A DNA stretch of 64,000 bases from Candidatus Brocadiaceae bacterium S225. GTDB taxonomy: Bacteria > Planctomycetota > Brocadiia > Brocadiales > Scalinduaceae. A program made the translations under genes and the position numbers. A model generated the notes under the pieces. That model was not told the origin of the DNA. It made no database searches and was given only the letters and a program-made list of their open reading frames with translations. Of the stretch, positions 25,643 through 34,802 are shown piece after piece (positions within the stretch are counted from its first letter, which is position 1; each line of letters opens with the position of its first letter). Where the stretch lies: NCBI GenBank assembly GCA_007859995.1, contig SMSL01000004.1:164951-228950 (forward strand), given 5' to 3'.

Positions 25643-27559
25643 ATGGCCATCCAAGAATTGTCCCAAAAGAAATGGATAATCTCTCCTTTGAATGTAAATC
25701 TCCAGACAGAGATTTCAGACGCACTCCGCATTTCTCCATTATTATCACAGTTGCTGATGAATAGAGGTTTCACAGATGTGAGCTCTGCCAAAACATTTTT
25801 AGATTCAACTCTGTCTTTACTTAGCGATCCGATGTTGCTGCCTGATATCAAAAAATCGAGTGAGAGAATTCTTGACGCGTTAAGCCAGGGCGAAAAGATT
25901 ACGGTTTATGGTGATTATGACGTTGATGGCATTTCTGCTACAGCATTGATGGTACAGTGCCTTGAGACTCTTTCCCGATTATATTGGAACCAGAAATCCA
26001 CCATCGATTATTACATTCCGAATCGTTTGGAGGAGGGTTATGGTTTAAGTGTCGGAGCAATAGAGATGCTGAGTGAAGGGGGCACAAAGGTTATTATCAC
26101 GGTTGATTGTGGTGTTAATTCTTTTGAAGAAGCTAAATCTGCCAGAGAAAAAGGTATTGATCTTATAATTACTGACCATCATGAACCTGGGGATAATTTA
26201 TTAAGTAGCGGCAAAGATGCTGCGTCACAAAACCCGATGTCTTGCGGTTGCGACGATGCTTTTGGGTTGATTAACCCTAAATTGGCGACCTCAGACTATC
26301 CTTTCAGAGAGCTTTCCGGTGTCGGAGTTGCTTTTATGCTTGCGTGGGCATTAGGGCAAAGTGCTTCTACCCGTGCCGGTACTGCCAGTCAAGATGGCCA
26401 GGCAGGCACTGTTCACTCACCGAATAAGAAGGTTGCGGGTGAGTTTAAAGATTTCCTTATGGATGCGATAGGATTAGCTGCTTTAGGTACAATTGCTGAT
26501 GTCGTTCCTTTAAAACAGGAAAACAGAATATTGGCAAAATACGGTCTTAGCTCTCTACAAAATTCTACAAATCCTGGAATTAAGGCATTAAAAGAAATTG
26601 CAGGGCTTAAAGACAAAGCAATTATTTCATCTCATGTAGGATTTAATTTAGGGCCAAGAATCAATGCTGCCGGTAGGGTGGGAGATGGGAAAAAGGGTGT
26701 AGAACTACTGACTGCAACGTGCGAGGATAAAGCGAAAGAGATAGCCGAATATTTAGAAAGTGAAAACAAGAGAAGGCAAAAGATACAAGGCGATATATTA
26801 AAATCGGCAAGGGAGAAGATATTAGATGAGGTGGATATCGACTCTGAAATGGCAATTATAATATCTGATGACAGCTGGCACCAGGGGGTTGTCGGTATTG
26901 TCGCTTCAAGACTTGTATCTGAATTTTACAGGCCAGTCATTATAATCGCGACTGATGGCGATGTAGGGCATGGTTCCGCACGGTCAATACCTGATTTCAA
27001 TTTATACAACGCTCTGGTCAAATGCCAGGAATATTTCACTGACAGGAAGATATTAATCTCATTCGGGGGACATGCACAAGCTGCCGGATTAAGTATATTA
27101 AAAAAGGATATTCCTGAGTTTAAGGAAATTTTTAATACCGTTTCAATAGAAATAATGCAAGGTGAGGATATGACTCCGACTCTGAATATAGACCTTGAAG
27201 TTAAATTGTCATCAATTTCAAGCTCTTTGTTCAAAGAAATAAAATGTCTGTTTCCTCATGGAGAAGGTAATCCGGTTCCCATCTTCTCTACCAGGAATGT
27301 AAAGGCTGTTGGTCAGGTGCGTCGTTTTGGAGTTAATGGCAAACATCTGGGGTTTTATGTGCGGCAGGGGGATGTTTCATTCAAAACCGTCGGATTTGGT
27401 ATGGGGGATAAAATAGAGGCTCTTAAACAAAACAATGGAAATTGTTCTATTGCCTATGTGCTCAGGTCGCCATACAGGAAAGAAACAAATGGGATGTACA
27501 GCAACAATATGACGTATAAAGAAGATATCGAGCTTGAGCTGAAAGATATTTCTACTTGA
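25643..27559 (+). CDS. recJ: Single-stranded-DNA-specific exonuclease RecJ
   Basis: 638 residues, slightly longer than usual (~570). DHH-family motifs are intact: YGDYDVDGISATALM, ITVDCGVNS, LIITDHHEPG, then DHHA1 (INAAGRVGDG, QGVVGIVASRL, SFGGHAQAAGLSI). It degrades single strands 5' to 3' in recombination and mismatch repair. Two insertions of Ser/Gly/Ala-rich sequence, near residues 194-212 and 236-268 (for example SASTRAGTASQDGQAG), account for the extra length and look disordered. No convincing ribosome site precedes the ATG. Confidence 0.95.
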   Translation: MAIQELSQKKWIISPLNVNLQTEISDALRISPLLSQLLMNRGFTDVSSAKTFLDSTLSLLSDPMLLPDIKKSSERILDALSQGEKITVYGDYDVDGISATALMVQCLETLSRLYWNQKSTIDYYIPNRLEEGYGLSVGAIEMLSEGGTKVIITVDCGVNSFEEAKSAREKGIDLIITDHHEPGDNLLSSGKDAASQNPMSCGCDDAFGLINPKLATSDYPFRELSGVGVAFMLAWALGQSASTRAGTASQDGQAGTVHSPNKKVAGEFKDFLMDAIGLAALGTIADVVPLKQENRILAKYGLSSLQNSTNPGIKALKEIAGLKDKAIISSHVGFNLGPRINAAGRVGDGKKGVELLTATCEDKAKEIAEYLESENKRRQKIQGDILKSAREKILDEVDIDSEMAIIISDDSWHQGVVGIVASRLVSEFYRPVIIIATDGDVGHGSARSIPDFNLYNALVKCQEYFTDRKILISFGGHAQAAGLSILKKDIPEFKEIFNTVSIEIMQGEDMTPTLNIDLEVKLSSISSSLFKEIKCLFPHGEGNPVPIFSTRNVKAVGQVRRFGVNGKHLGFYVRQGDVSFKTVGFGMGDKIEALKQNNGNCSIAYVLRSPYRKETNGMYSNNMTYKEDIELELKDIST

Positions 27560-27603
27560 AAACGAGATAACGTTTTATTACCATAACACTTGCAATCTAG
27601 AAA

Positions 27604-28485
27604 ATGGAATACTTAAGATTACAGGGGGTTTTGATTCAGCTATGGGTTTTCGGTTTGGGACTCGTTATCGGGAGCTTTTTAAATGTTTGTATTTGTAGAA
27701 TTCCCGAAAATATCTCATTGCTATGGCCGGCTTCTAGATGCGTTAATTGTAGTAAACGTATAGCATGGTATGATAATATTCCGGTTTTAAGCTATCTTTT
27801 TCTCAGAGGCAAGTGCAGGCATTGCCAACATAAGATTTCAGCGATATATCCAATAACAGAGATAATCACAGGTATTGTTTTTCTGTCCCTATTCCATAGC
27901 GTTATAGTGGTAAAAGGCGATTTAATTTGTGCTTATATCTTTTATTTGATCTTTTGTTGCCTTCTTATCGTTGGTTCTATCGTAGATTTAAAGCTTTATA
28001 TCATACCTAACGAAATTACGTATACCGGGTTGGTTTTAGCTCCAATAGCGAGCCTTTTGTGTACGGGGAGTCGTAATTTGAATAGTGCGCAAGGGTATTT
28101 TGACAATAGCGCTAACCAATGGATGGCTTCCCTGCAGGCATCAGTAATAGGAATTTTTATTGCCGGAGGAATGATTTTTCTATGTGGCGTTATTGGTAAG
28201 TTGGTATTGAAAAAAGATGCAATGGGCTTCGGTGATGTAAAGCTTATGGGTGTAATAGGTGGCTTTATAGGGTGGAAACTAGCTGTTGCAACTTTTTTCT
28301 TAGCTCCATTTTTTGGATTATTGTTTGGTATACCCAGACTTATTTCAAAGAAAGGTAAGATGATTCCTTACGGTCCATTTTTATCACTGGCAGCTTTTGT
28401 ATGCCTGTTGTTTCAAGATGTTACTGTTGGGATTATTGACAATTATTTAGATGCTTATGTGACCCTTTTCCTATATTTTTTTTAG
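27604..28485 (+). CDS. Type IV prepilin peptidase / leader peptidase (A24)
   Basis: 293 residues with about eight membrane helices. The N-terminal GSFLNVCICRIPENISLLWPASRC and two CxxC pairs (CVNCSKRIAWYDNIPVLSY, CRHCQHKISAIYP) are typical of PilD/GspO. The catalytic Asp residues lie in VDLKLYIIPNE and MGFGDVKLMG. It removes the leader from prepilins or pseudopilins and methylates the new N-terminus. No pilin genes are adjacent. An extra loop near residues 145-175 (GSRNLNSAQGYFDNSANQW) is unusual. Confidence 0.93.
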   Translation: MEYLRLQGVLIQLWVFGLGLVIGSFLNVCICRIPENISLLWPASRCVNCSKRIAWYDNIPVLSYLFLRGKCRHCQHKISAIYPITEIITGIVFLSLFHSVIVVKGDLICAYIFYLIFCCLLIVGSIVDLKLYIIPNEITYTGLVLAPIASLLCTGSRNLNSAQGYFDNSANQWMASLQASVIGIFIAGGMIFLCGVIGKLVLKKDAMGFGDVKLMGVIGGFIGWKLAVATFFLAPFFGLLFGIPRLISKKGKMIPYGPFLSLAAFVCLLFQDVTVGIIDNYLDAYVTLFLYFF

Positions 28486-28594
28486 TGTTTTGTGCCTTTA
28501 AAAGTTTTAGAACAACGAAATAGAAGTAAATAGGCAAGGCTGTATAAGAAGTTTTTAAACTCTTGTGGTTTAATTTTAGAGAATGGAGGTATCT

Positions 28595-29245
28595 ATGGGT
28601 TTTAAGTCAGGATTTGTGAAATGTTTCTTTTTATCATTGATGATTCTTTTTGTAGGATGTGCAGAGCTGACAGGTCTCCGGGAAGAAAAAGTATTGATGA
28701 CTCAAAGAATAGAAGATCTGCAAAGAGAAAATGAAGGTTTGGGTTCTAGATATGCTATGAGCGAGGGAGAGAATGCAAGATTAATTGAAGAGAGGAATAG
28801 ATTAGAGAATGCTCAGCGCAGTATGGAGGAGAGGCTGAAAGGGACGGGTGTAAGTGTCAAGATCAAGGAGGGTCATATTTCTGTTGTCCTTCCTTCGTCA
28901 GTTTTGTTTAATTCCGGACAGACTAAACTGAAGAAAGAGGCGGCAGGCAGTCTGTCTCAAGTGTGTCGTATTATCAAAAAAGATTTCCCGGGTGAGACTA
29001 TCCGGATTGAGGGGCATACTGATAATGATCCAATTAAACGTACCAAACAGCTCTACAAGACAAATTGGGAGCTTTCTGCTGCGAGGGCTGCAACTGTACT
29101 TCATTATCTCATAGACAATTGCCATTTGGACCCTAATAAGTTGTATCTTGCCGGTTTCGGAGAATATCAACCCGTTGCAAGCAACAAAAATAAAAAAGAT
29201 AAGAAGAAAAATCGACGTGTGGAGATTGTTGTTCTGACAGACTGA
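28595..29245 (+). CDS. OmpA/Pal-type peptidoglycan-binding lipoprotein
   Basis: 216 residues from ATG 28595, with GGAGG five bases upstream; this is better than the in-frame ATG at 28583. A lipoprotein signal ([17 protein letters not shown]) gives a lipidated Cys near residue 23. A coiled coil follows at ~35-80 ([20 protein letters not shown]). The OmpA-like domain occupies ~95-215 ([55 protein letters not shown]), a peptidoglycan-binding fold. It probably links an outer or outermost membrane to peptidoglycan. Its stop overlaps the HisH start by one base. Confidence 0.88.
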   Translation: MGFKSGFVKCFFLSLMILFVGCAELTGLREEKVLMTQRIEDLQRENEGLGSRYAMSEGENARLIEERNRLENAQRSMEERLKGTGVSVKIKEGHISVVLPSSVLFNSGQTKLKKEAAGSLSQVCRIIKKDFPGETIRIEGHTDNDPIKRTKQLYKTNWELSAARAATVLHYLIDNCHLDPNKLYLAGFGEYQPVASNKNKKDKKKNRRVEIVVLTD

Positions 29246-29925
29246 TGATAGTGATTATTGACTACGGAATGGGTAACCTGCGGAGTGTAGAGAAGGCATT
29301 TGAAAAAGTTGGCTTTGATGCTGTTGTAACTGACAAATCTGACATTATAGAAAATGCTGAAAAGATTGTATTGCCGGGTGTTGGCGCCTTTAAAGACGCG
29401 ATAGATGGTTTGCGGGAGAGAGATTTGATTGAACCAATTAAAAACCATATAAAAAAAAACAAGCTTTTTCTGGGGATTTGCCTCGGCCTTCACCTGCTTT
29501 TTACAAGAAGTTATGAGGATGGGGTGCATGAAGGTCTTGGCATAGTTCCTGGTGAGGTGGTCAGGTTTGATGCTGACAGGCTGAACATGGATAATACCGG
29601 CGGGCAGAGAAAGGCTACGGAAGCGCTTGATATGTTGTCAACTGTAAACTGTCAAAAGTTAAAAATACCTCATATGGGTTGGAATACAATACGGGAGAAG
29701 AAAGAAGTGTCAGTCTTAAAAGGCTTACCGGTCGATCCATATATGTACTTTGTGCACTCTTATTTTGTGGTTCCAGATAGAGATGAAGTTGTTGCTGCCG
29801 AGACGGAGTACGGTATACCATTTGTTTCAATGATTTCTATAGATAATATCTTTGCAATGCAATTCCATCCAGAGAAAAGCCAGCAGTATGGCTTGATGAT
29901 TCTCAAGAATTTTGGCGAATTGTGA
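29245..29925 (+). CDS. hisH: Imidazole glycerol phosphate synthase glutaminase subunit HisH
   Basis: 226 residues. Features are [21 protein letters not shown], the Cys in [27 protein letters not shown] and the His/Glu of [12 protein letters not shown]. It releases ammonia for HisF in histidine synthesis. The usual ~200-residue length is exceeded by an insertion at about residues 110-135 ([20 protein letters not shown]). The oxyanion-loop residue after CLG reads LH rather than the common MQ. It shares one base with the upstream OmpA-like gene. hisF is not visible here. Confidence 0.93.
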   Translation: MIVIIDYGMGNLRSVEKAFEKVGFDAVVTDKSDIIENAEKIVLPGVGAFKDAIDGLRERDLIEPIKNHIKKNKLFLGICLGLHLLFTRSYEDGVHEGLGIVPGEVVRFDADRLNMDNTGGQRKATEALDMLSTVNCQKLKIPHMGWNTIREKKEVSVLKGLPVDPYMYFVHSYFVVPDRDEVVAAETEYGIPFVSMISIDNIFAMQFHPEKSQQYGLMILKNFGEL

Positions 29926-30667
29926 TCTAAAGAATTGATAGTAGTGGGTTCTCTAATGGGGTAACGATGGGACAATATGGAATGGAAGATAACAAAACAA
30001 GTTTTATTAAGTTATCGCATAGCCTTTTGTCGATTTAACCGTCTGGCCCTTGACATAATGTCCTTTTTTTTCTTGCACTGTAATATTATTTGACAAGTTG
30101 TCAAAAGGAGAATGGTGAGAGATGGCGGGCGGCTTGTCACATTAAAAGTCCAGGCGTTTAAGTGCAAGGTGTTTATACATTTATGCAGAAATATTTATTC
30201 TGTTTATCTTTTTGTCCGTGGCACTTCTTTTGCGCGTTTTTAGAATGAGTTGACAGGCATAGCTTATCATCGGTGGAAGACACTTCGTAAAGTTAAGTAG
30301 TTTATATTTGGATATTAAGTAAAATAAGGTATAGTATTAATTTACATATTTAGAATATAAGTGCTAATTTATCTTCAAAAAAATATTTCGTGGTAGTTCT
30401 TATAGCGTATTGTTGCAGATTATGTGCTTTACGGTTTGGCGGTTTATCCTTGATCAAAGTGTATCCATATGCAGGCAGCACGGCTGACTTGCAGATAGGA
30501 ACACGGTTTTGCCCAGAGAAGTCCGTCAAGCATGAAATCTATCTATTTTGAATATTACCTTTTTAAGCTTTTGTACCATGCCCATGAAAGGAGGGGGGTG
30601 ATAATGTACAAGGCACTAGTGGAAAGGCGAGATTTTTATCAAATCCAATTTCATGGAGGTTCTAGTT
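29926..30667. other. Long non-coding leader region upstream of nirS
   Basis: 742 bases without a convincing gene apart from a possible leader ORF listed separately. It holds the two-palindrome module at 30050-30142. A long transcribed leader is likely if the promoter is near that module, about 560 bases from the nirS start. Confidence 0.6.
30050..30142 (+). promoter_or_regulatory. Two-palindrome control module, copy A (nirS)
   Basis: TGACATAATGTCC at 30051-30063 and the palindrome TGACAAGTTGTCA at 30091-30103 (TTTGACAA-G-TTGTCAAA extended) are 40 bases apart start to start. CGGGC follows 35 bases after the second palindrome and TCACAT at 30137. Copy B at 40237-40326 has the same words and the same 40- and 35-base spacings. 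It is probably a promoter/operator bound by a dimeric regulator of the respiratory genes. Confidence 0.65.
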
Positions 30668-30738
30668 ATGCGAGAAATTTTAATTGCGTTTATGTTAGTC
30701 GTTACTTTTATGGCAGGTGGTGCACAGGCGATAGCTGA
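30604..30738 (+). CDS. Possible leader ORF overlapping the start of nirS
   Basis: 44 codons from ATG 30604 to TGA 30738. The ribosome site GAAAGGAGGGGGGTGATA is almost a full complement of the 16S rRNA 3' end, stronger than that of nirS. The ORF reads through the nirS start at 30668 in another frame and ends 71 bases inside it. The peptide (MYKALVERRDFYQIQF...) resembles nothing known. It could be a regulatory leader for translational coupling, or the strong site may serve nirS mRNA loading. Confidence 0.35.
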   Translation: MYKALVERRDFYQIQFHGGSSYARNFNCVYVSRYFYGRWCTGDS

Positions 30739-32338
30739 AGAAACAAAAGTAGAGCCGAAGGTTGTAGCAGGGACAGAGGTTGCATCGGAAACGGAGCTTG
30801 TCCTTACCCCTGAAGAGTTCGAAAAATGCAGGGTGATTTACTTCGACCGTTGCGCAGGCTGTCATGGCGTTCTGAGAAAAGGAGCCACTGGGCCAGATCT
30901 AACTCCAAGCAAGACGAAAGTCACGGGAACAAAAAAACTCAGAGAGTTTATATGGTTTGGAACCGGTGGGGGTATGCCCGGCTGGGGGAAAATGGGTACG
31001 ATCACCGCGGAAGAGACAGATCTCCTGGTGAAGTACATTATGAATGAACCTCCTATCCCGCCTCAATGGGACATGAAGAACGTTAAAGCCAGTTGGAAAT
31101 TGTTGATCCCACCGGAAGAACGTCCCACTAAGCCGGAGCACGATCGTGATGTTGATAATATGTTCACCGTGATTCTGCGCGATGCCGGCCAGATAGCGAT
31201 TATTGACGGTGACACCAAAGAAATAGTAAGCACCGTTAATTCCGGCTATGCGGTACACATCACCAGAATGTCAATGTCAGGAAGATACGTGTATTCCATA
31301 GGCAGAGATGGTAAGTGCACAATAATAGACCTCTGGATGAAAAAGCCTGACACAGTAGCAGAGATTCGATGCTCTCTTGACGCGCGATCTGTCGATGTAA
31401 GCAAGTTCAAAGGCTTCGAAGACAAGTACGCTGTAGTCGGCGGTTACTGGCCACCCCAATTTGTGATTCTGGACGGTGCGACCCTTGAGCCTATTAAAAT
31501 CGTGAGTACTCTGGGCTTCACCTACGACACAGAAGAGTTCCATCCGGAGCCGCGCGTAGCCAGCATTGTAGCGTCGCACTTCGCACCCGAATGGGTCTTA
31601 TGCATTAAAGAAACAGGGCAGGTATGGCTCGTGGATTATTCTGCCCCAGACAGCCCCGGAATTAAAATGATTGAGGCCGAATGCTTCCTGCATGACGGGG
31701 GCTGGGATTCAACCAAGCGCTACTTCCTGGTGGCAGCGAACGCGAGGAACAAGATTGCCGTAATAGATGCTAAGGAAAAGAAGCTTGTTGCTCTTATTGA
31801 TAGCTGTGGCATTAAACCGCATCCCGGAAGAGGGGCAAACTGGGTTGATCCGGAGTTTGGTCCGGTCTGGGCCTCAGGGCATGTTGGCGATAGCGTGGTC
31901 TCAGTGATAGGCACGGACCCGGTGAACCACCCGGATAGTGCCTGGAAAGTTGTCAGGAAAATAAATGCGCTTAGCTCTGGCAATCTGTTTATTAAGACCC
32001 ATCCGAATAGCAAGTGGGTCTGGCTTGACTCTCCCCTTGGTAAGAAAGCGAAAGATCGGACAAGTGTTGCTGTATACGACAAAGCAAATATGGCTGCCGG
32101 GATATTCAAGGTTTTGAAAGTCGCAGACTATGGCAAGGCAGTGCACTTTGAGTACAATAAGGCGGGAGACGAAGTCTGGGTAAGTGTATGGGGCAATTTG
32201 GGAGATGCTGACAAAGGCCAGGCGGGCGAGATTGTGATTTATGATGACAAGACCCTTACAGAGAAAACGAGGATAAAGAACCTTCTCACTCCTACTGGTA
32301 AGTTCAATGTGTACAACACTGTACATGACGTATATTAA
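30668..32338 (+). CDS. nirS: Cytochrome cd1 nitrite reductase NirS
   Basis: 556 residues from ATG 30668 (MREILIAFMLVVTFMAGGAQA signal peptide; GGAGG 8 bases upstream). A cytochrome c domain carries CAGCH near residue 63. The eight-bladed d1 propeller follows with conserved ASHFAPEWVLCIKETGQVWLV (active-site His, ~303) and FLHDGGWDSTKRYFLVAANA (second His, ~341). Periplasmic-type NirS reduces nitrite to NO, the first anammox step in Scalindua and Kuenenia. It is preceded by a regulatory module shared with the Rieske gene and followed by a strong terminator, so it is probably mostly a single-gene transcript. Confidence 0.97.
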   Translation: MREILIAFMLVVTFMAGGAQAIAEETKVEPKVVAGTEVASETELVLTPEEFEKCRVIYFDRCAGCHGVLRKGATGPDLTPSKTKVTGTKKLREFIWFGTGGGMPGWGKMGTITAEETDLLVKYIMNEPPIPPQWDMKNVKASWKLLIPPEERPTKPEHDRDVDNMFTVILRDAGQIAIIDGDTKEIVSTVNSGYAVHITRMSMSGRYVYSIGRDGKCTIIDLWMKKPDTVAEIRCSLDARSVDVSKFKGFEDKYAVVGGYWPPQFVILDGATLEPIKIVSTLGFTYDTEEFHPEPRVASIVASHFAPEWVLCIKETGQVWLVDYSAPDSPGIKMIEAECFLHDGGWDSTKRYFLVAANARNKIAVIDAKEKKLVALIDSCGIKPHPGRGANWVDPEFGPVWASGHVGDSVVSVIGTDPVNHPDSAWKVVRKINALSSGNLFIKTHPNSKWVWLDSPLGKKAKDRTSVAVYDKANMAAGIFKVLKVADYGKAVHFEYNKAGDEVWVSVWGNLGDADKGQAGEIVIYDDKTLTEKTRIKNLLTPTGKFNVYNTVHDVY

Positions 32339-32374
32339 CAACATGTTTTACGGATTATTTAAATAGATTACAGG

Positions 32375-32420
32375 AAGGCACGGACAAATTGTATTTGTCC
32401 GTGCCTGTTTTATTTTTTGT
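32375..32420 (+). terminator. Strong intrinsic terminator after nirS
   Basis: A perfect stem AGGCACGGACAAA / TTTGTCCGTGCCT with a five-base loop is followed by TGTTTTATTTTTTG. It lies 37 bases after the nirS stop and before the first nirJ-like gene. Confidence 0.9.
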
Positions 32421-32449
32421 TTTTTTACGAGTGAAAGACGCGGTGTCGA

Positions 32450-33652
32450 ATGATAAATTGTTCGAAGCTTTTACAAAGCACAAACACACTGAAAGAATTA
32501 AAAAGGTACTCGGCACTCAAGAAGGAGACGCCAAAATGGATGCTTCGCTTCTCTAAGACTGCCTCACCTATAGTGGTCTGGAATACAACCAGGAAGTGCA
32601 ATCTGAGCTGCGCCCATTGCTATATTAACGCAGTGGGGGAAGAGGAAGAGGCAGATACTGGGGAACTCACAACCAGAGAAGCGATGGACATGATCGAGGA
32701 CTTAGCGGCTATAAAATCGCCAATGCTCGTTTTTTCAGGCGGAGAGCCGTTGCTGAGAGATGATATATATGAGCTTAACGTGTACGCAATGAAGCTGGGG
32801 CTCAGGACAATACTCTCTACCAATAGTACTCTCATAACCAGGGAAGCTGCGAAGAAAATCAAGGAAGCTGGTTTTGCCTATGTTGGCGTCAGCCTGGACG
32901 GCACCGAAGAGGTTCACGATAGTTTTCGGGGTGCCAAGGGGGCCTTTGAGAAGTCGATTCAGGGGCTGAGGAACCTTATGGAGGCAGGGGTTAGTACAGG
33001 TGTGCGGTTTGCCATTACCAATCAAAACTACGGCGAACTGTCCAAGGTTCTTGAGATAGCCAGGCGAGAAAAAATACCAAGATTCTCACTCTTCCAGCTC
33101 GTTTACGGGGGTAGAGGGAAGGAGATTATCGACTGGGACATCTTCAACGATCAGCGGAGAGAGGTGATGGATTACATAATCAAGGAAGCCAGGGTGAGCA
33201 ACGGCATGAACATTGTCACTGCAGATAATTATGCAGACGGCATTTACCTGCTGCAAGACGTTGCAGAGAACGACCCGGAGCGCGTTGCAGAGGTGGAAAA
33301 ACTCCTTGCCATGCAGAGTGGCTGTCCGGCAGGGGACGGGCTTGCTAACGTAGATAATCGAGGTGACGTGCACCTCTGCCCATACTGGCAGAGTCGGACA
33401 ATTGGTAATATCCGTGAGAGGAAGTTTAGCAAGATCTGGTTTGACGAGGAAATCGAAATACTCGCCAAGATGAGGGATAAAACGCGTTATCTCAAGGATA
33501 AATGTGGGAGGTGCAAGCTTAGTCACCTTTGCATGGGATGCAGGGTCAGGGCAGAGGTCGCTTGTGGTGATCCTTTTGGTGAGGACCCTGCGTGCTACCT
33601 GACCGAGGAGGAGATTAGCGGGGCAAAGGTTTGGTTACATGATAGAAGTTAG
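32450..33652 (+). CDS. NirJ-like radical SAM/SPASM protein 1 (heme d1 synthesis)
   Basis: 400 residues. The radical SAM motif is NTTRKCNLSCAHCYINA (CxxxCxxC), with SGGEPLLRDDIYEL and VGVSLDGTEEVHDSFRG typical of NirJ. A SPASM-like C-terminus supplies further cluster Cys residues (GCPAGDGLANVDNRGDVHLC, CGRCKLSHLCMGCRVRAE, DPACYLTEEE). NirJ converts didecarboxysiroheme towards heme d1 by replacing propionate side chains. Its position right after nirS fits cofactor supply. It is most similar to the third copy at 34795. AhbC/AhbD-type heme synthesis is the alternative for one of the copies. Confidence 0.88.
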   Translation: MINCSKLLQSTNTLKELKRYSALKKETPKWMLRFSKTASPIVVWNTTRKCNLSCAHCYINAVGEEEEADTGELTTREAMDMIEDLAAIKSPMLVFSGGEPLLRDDIYELNVYAMKLGLRTILSTNSTLITREAAKKIKEAGFAYVGVSLDGTEEVHDSFRGAKGAFEKSIQGLRNLMEAGVSTGVRFAITNQNYGELSKVLEIARREKIPRFSLFQLVYGGRGKEIIDWDIFNDQRREVMDYIIKEARVSNGMNIVTADNYADGIYLLQDVAENDPERVAEVEKLLAMQSGCPAGDGLANVDNRGDVHLCPYWQSRTIGNIRERKFSKIWFDEEIEILAKMRDKTRYLKDKCGRCKLSHLCMGCRVRAEVACGDPFGEDPACYLTEEEISGAKVWLHDRS

Positions 33653-34802
33653 CAGGATACTGGTATCGGAGAAACTTGAAAACAAGGCCCTTCGTCACAA
33701 ACGCCGTGAAGGCTCGGCTCCGGTTGTAGTATGGTGTGCGACGAAGAGGTGCAATCTGAATTGCATGCACTGCTATTCCGGTGGTAATGCAGTCTCTGAT
33801 GGTGAACTCTCGACTGATGAAGCAAAAAAAATGCTTGATGAGCTGGTGGATTGTGGCTCCCCATTCATGATACTTTCTGGTGGGGAGCCTTTTTTACGGG
33901 AGGATGTTTTCGAATTGGGGAGATATGCCAGGGCGATTGGATTGATGGTTATAGTCTCTACCAACGGCACTATAGTTACTCCGGAGATAGCGGCAAAGGC
34001 GGCAGATGCCGGTTTCGGATACGTTGGCGTCAGTCTGGATGGTCTGGCCGAGACGAACAACTACTTCAGAGGAAGTAGAGATGCTTATAGCAATGCGCTT
34101 CAGGGAATGCGGAACCTCCGCGATGCAGGGATAAAGACAGGGCTGCGGTATACCATAACACGGCTTAACTGCCATGAACTTCCGGGGATTATGGATCTCC
34201 TGGTTGAGGAAGGGTTTCATCGTCTCTGCGTTTATCATCTCGAATATGCCGGTCGTGGACGAGAACTAATGAATAACGACTTGTCGCCTGATGAGCGGCG
34301 GAGAGCCGTAGATAGTCTGTTTTCGAAAACCGTTGAGATAAACCGCCATAACCACGATCTGGAGGTCCTCACCGTTGGAAACTACGCTGACGCCGCTTAC
34401 ATTTACATGAAAGTTTTGGGGGAAGATCTACAAAAAGCCGAGGCAGCGTACGAACACTTTCTCCGCAACGGAGGTGAAGGCTGCGGGGAAAAGCTAGCCT
34501 ACATAGACGAAGCAGGCAATGTTTACGCCAGCCAACATCTGAAAACCGAACTGGGGAACATAAGGGAGAGAAGCCTTAAAGATATATGGAGCGGTGATAA
34601 TGAGTTTCTGTGGAAGCTCAGAAACAGGGAAAGTCTGTTTCATGGTAAGTGCGTAGAATGCAGATTTTTGAAAATATGCAGGGGTGGCTCAAGGGCCAGG
34701 GCCCTCGCGGTTTATGACGACTTTGGCGCCCCTGATCCGAGCTGCTACTTAACCGAAGAGGAGATCCTTAAACCTGTGCATGAGGAGGCGAGGCATGATT
34801 AA
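33639..34802 (+). CDS. NirJ-like radical SAM/SPASM protein 2 (heme d1 synthesis)
   Basis: 387 residues, overlapping the previous gene by 14 bases. The motif is CATKRCNLNCMHCYSGG, then ILSGGEPFLREDVFELGRYARAIGLMVIVSTNGTIV and VGVSLDGLAETNNYFRGSRDAYSNALQGMRNLRDAG. The C-terminus differs from copies 1 and 3: GCGEKLAYIDEAGNVYASQHLKTELGNIRERSL, closer to canonical NirJ, where the region reads QFWWHYSLGNVRERP. CVECRFLKICRGGSRARALA and DPSCYLTEEE complete the auxiliary cluster. It is probably a distinct step or substrate from copies 1 and 3 (inference). Confidence 0.87.
   Translation: MIEVSRILVSEKLENKALRHKRREGSAPVVVWCATKRCNLNCMHCYSGGNAVSDGELSTDEAKKMLDELVDCGSPFMILSGGEPFLREDVFELGRYARAIGLMVIVSTNGTIVTPEIAAKAADAGFGYVGVSLDGLAETNNYFRGSRDAYSNALQGMRNLRDAGIKTGLRYTITRLNCHELPGIMDLLVEEGFHRLCVYHLEYAGRGRELMNNDLSPDERRRAVDSLFSKTVEINRHNHDLEVLTVGNYADAAYIYMKVLGEDLQKAEAAYEHFLRNGGEGCGEKLAYIDEAGNVYASQHLKTELGNIRERSLKDIWSGDNEFLWKLRNRESLFHGKCVECRFLKICRGGSRARALAVYDDFGAPDPSCYLTEEEILKPVHEEARHD

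Noticed and set aside
30532..30603. N-terminal extension of the leader ORF before nirS to ATG 30532
   Set aside because: The strong ribosome site at 30585-30602 lies inside this extension and points to the ATG at 30604.
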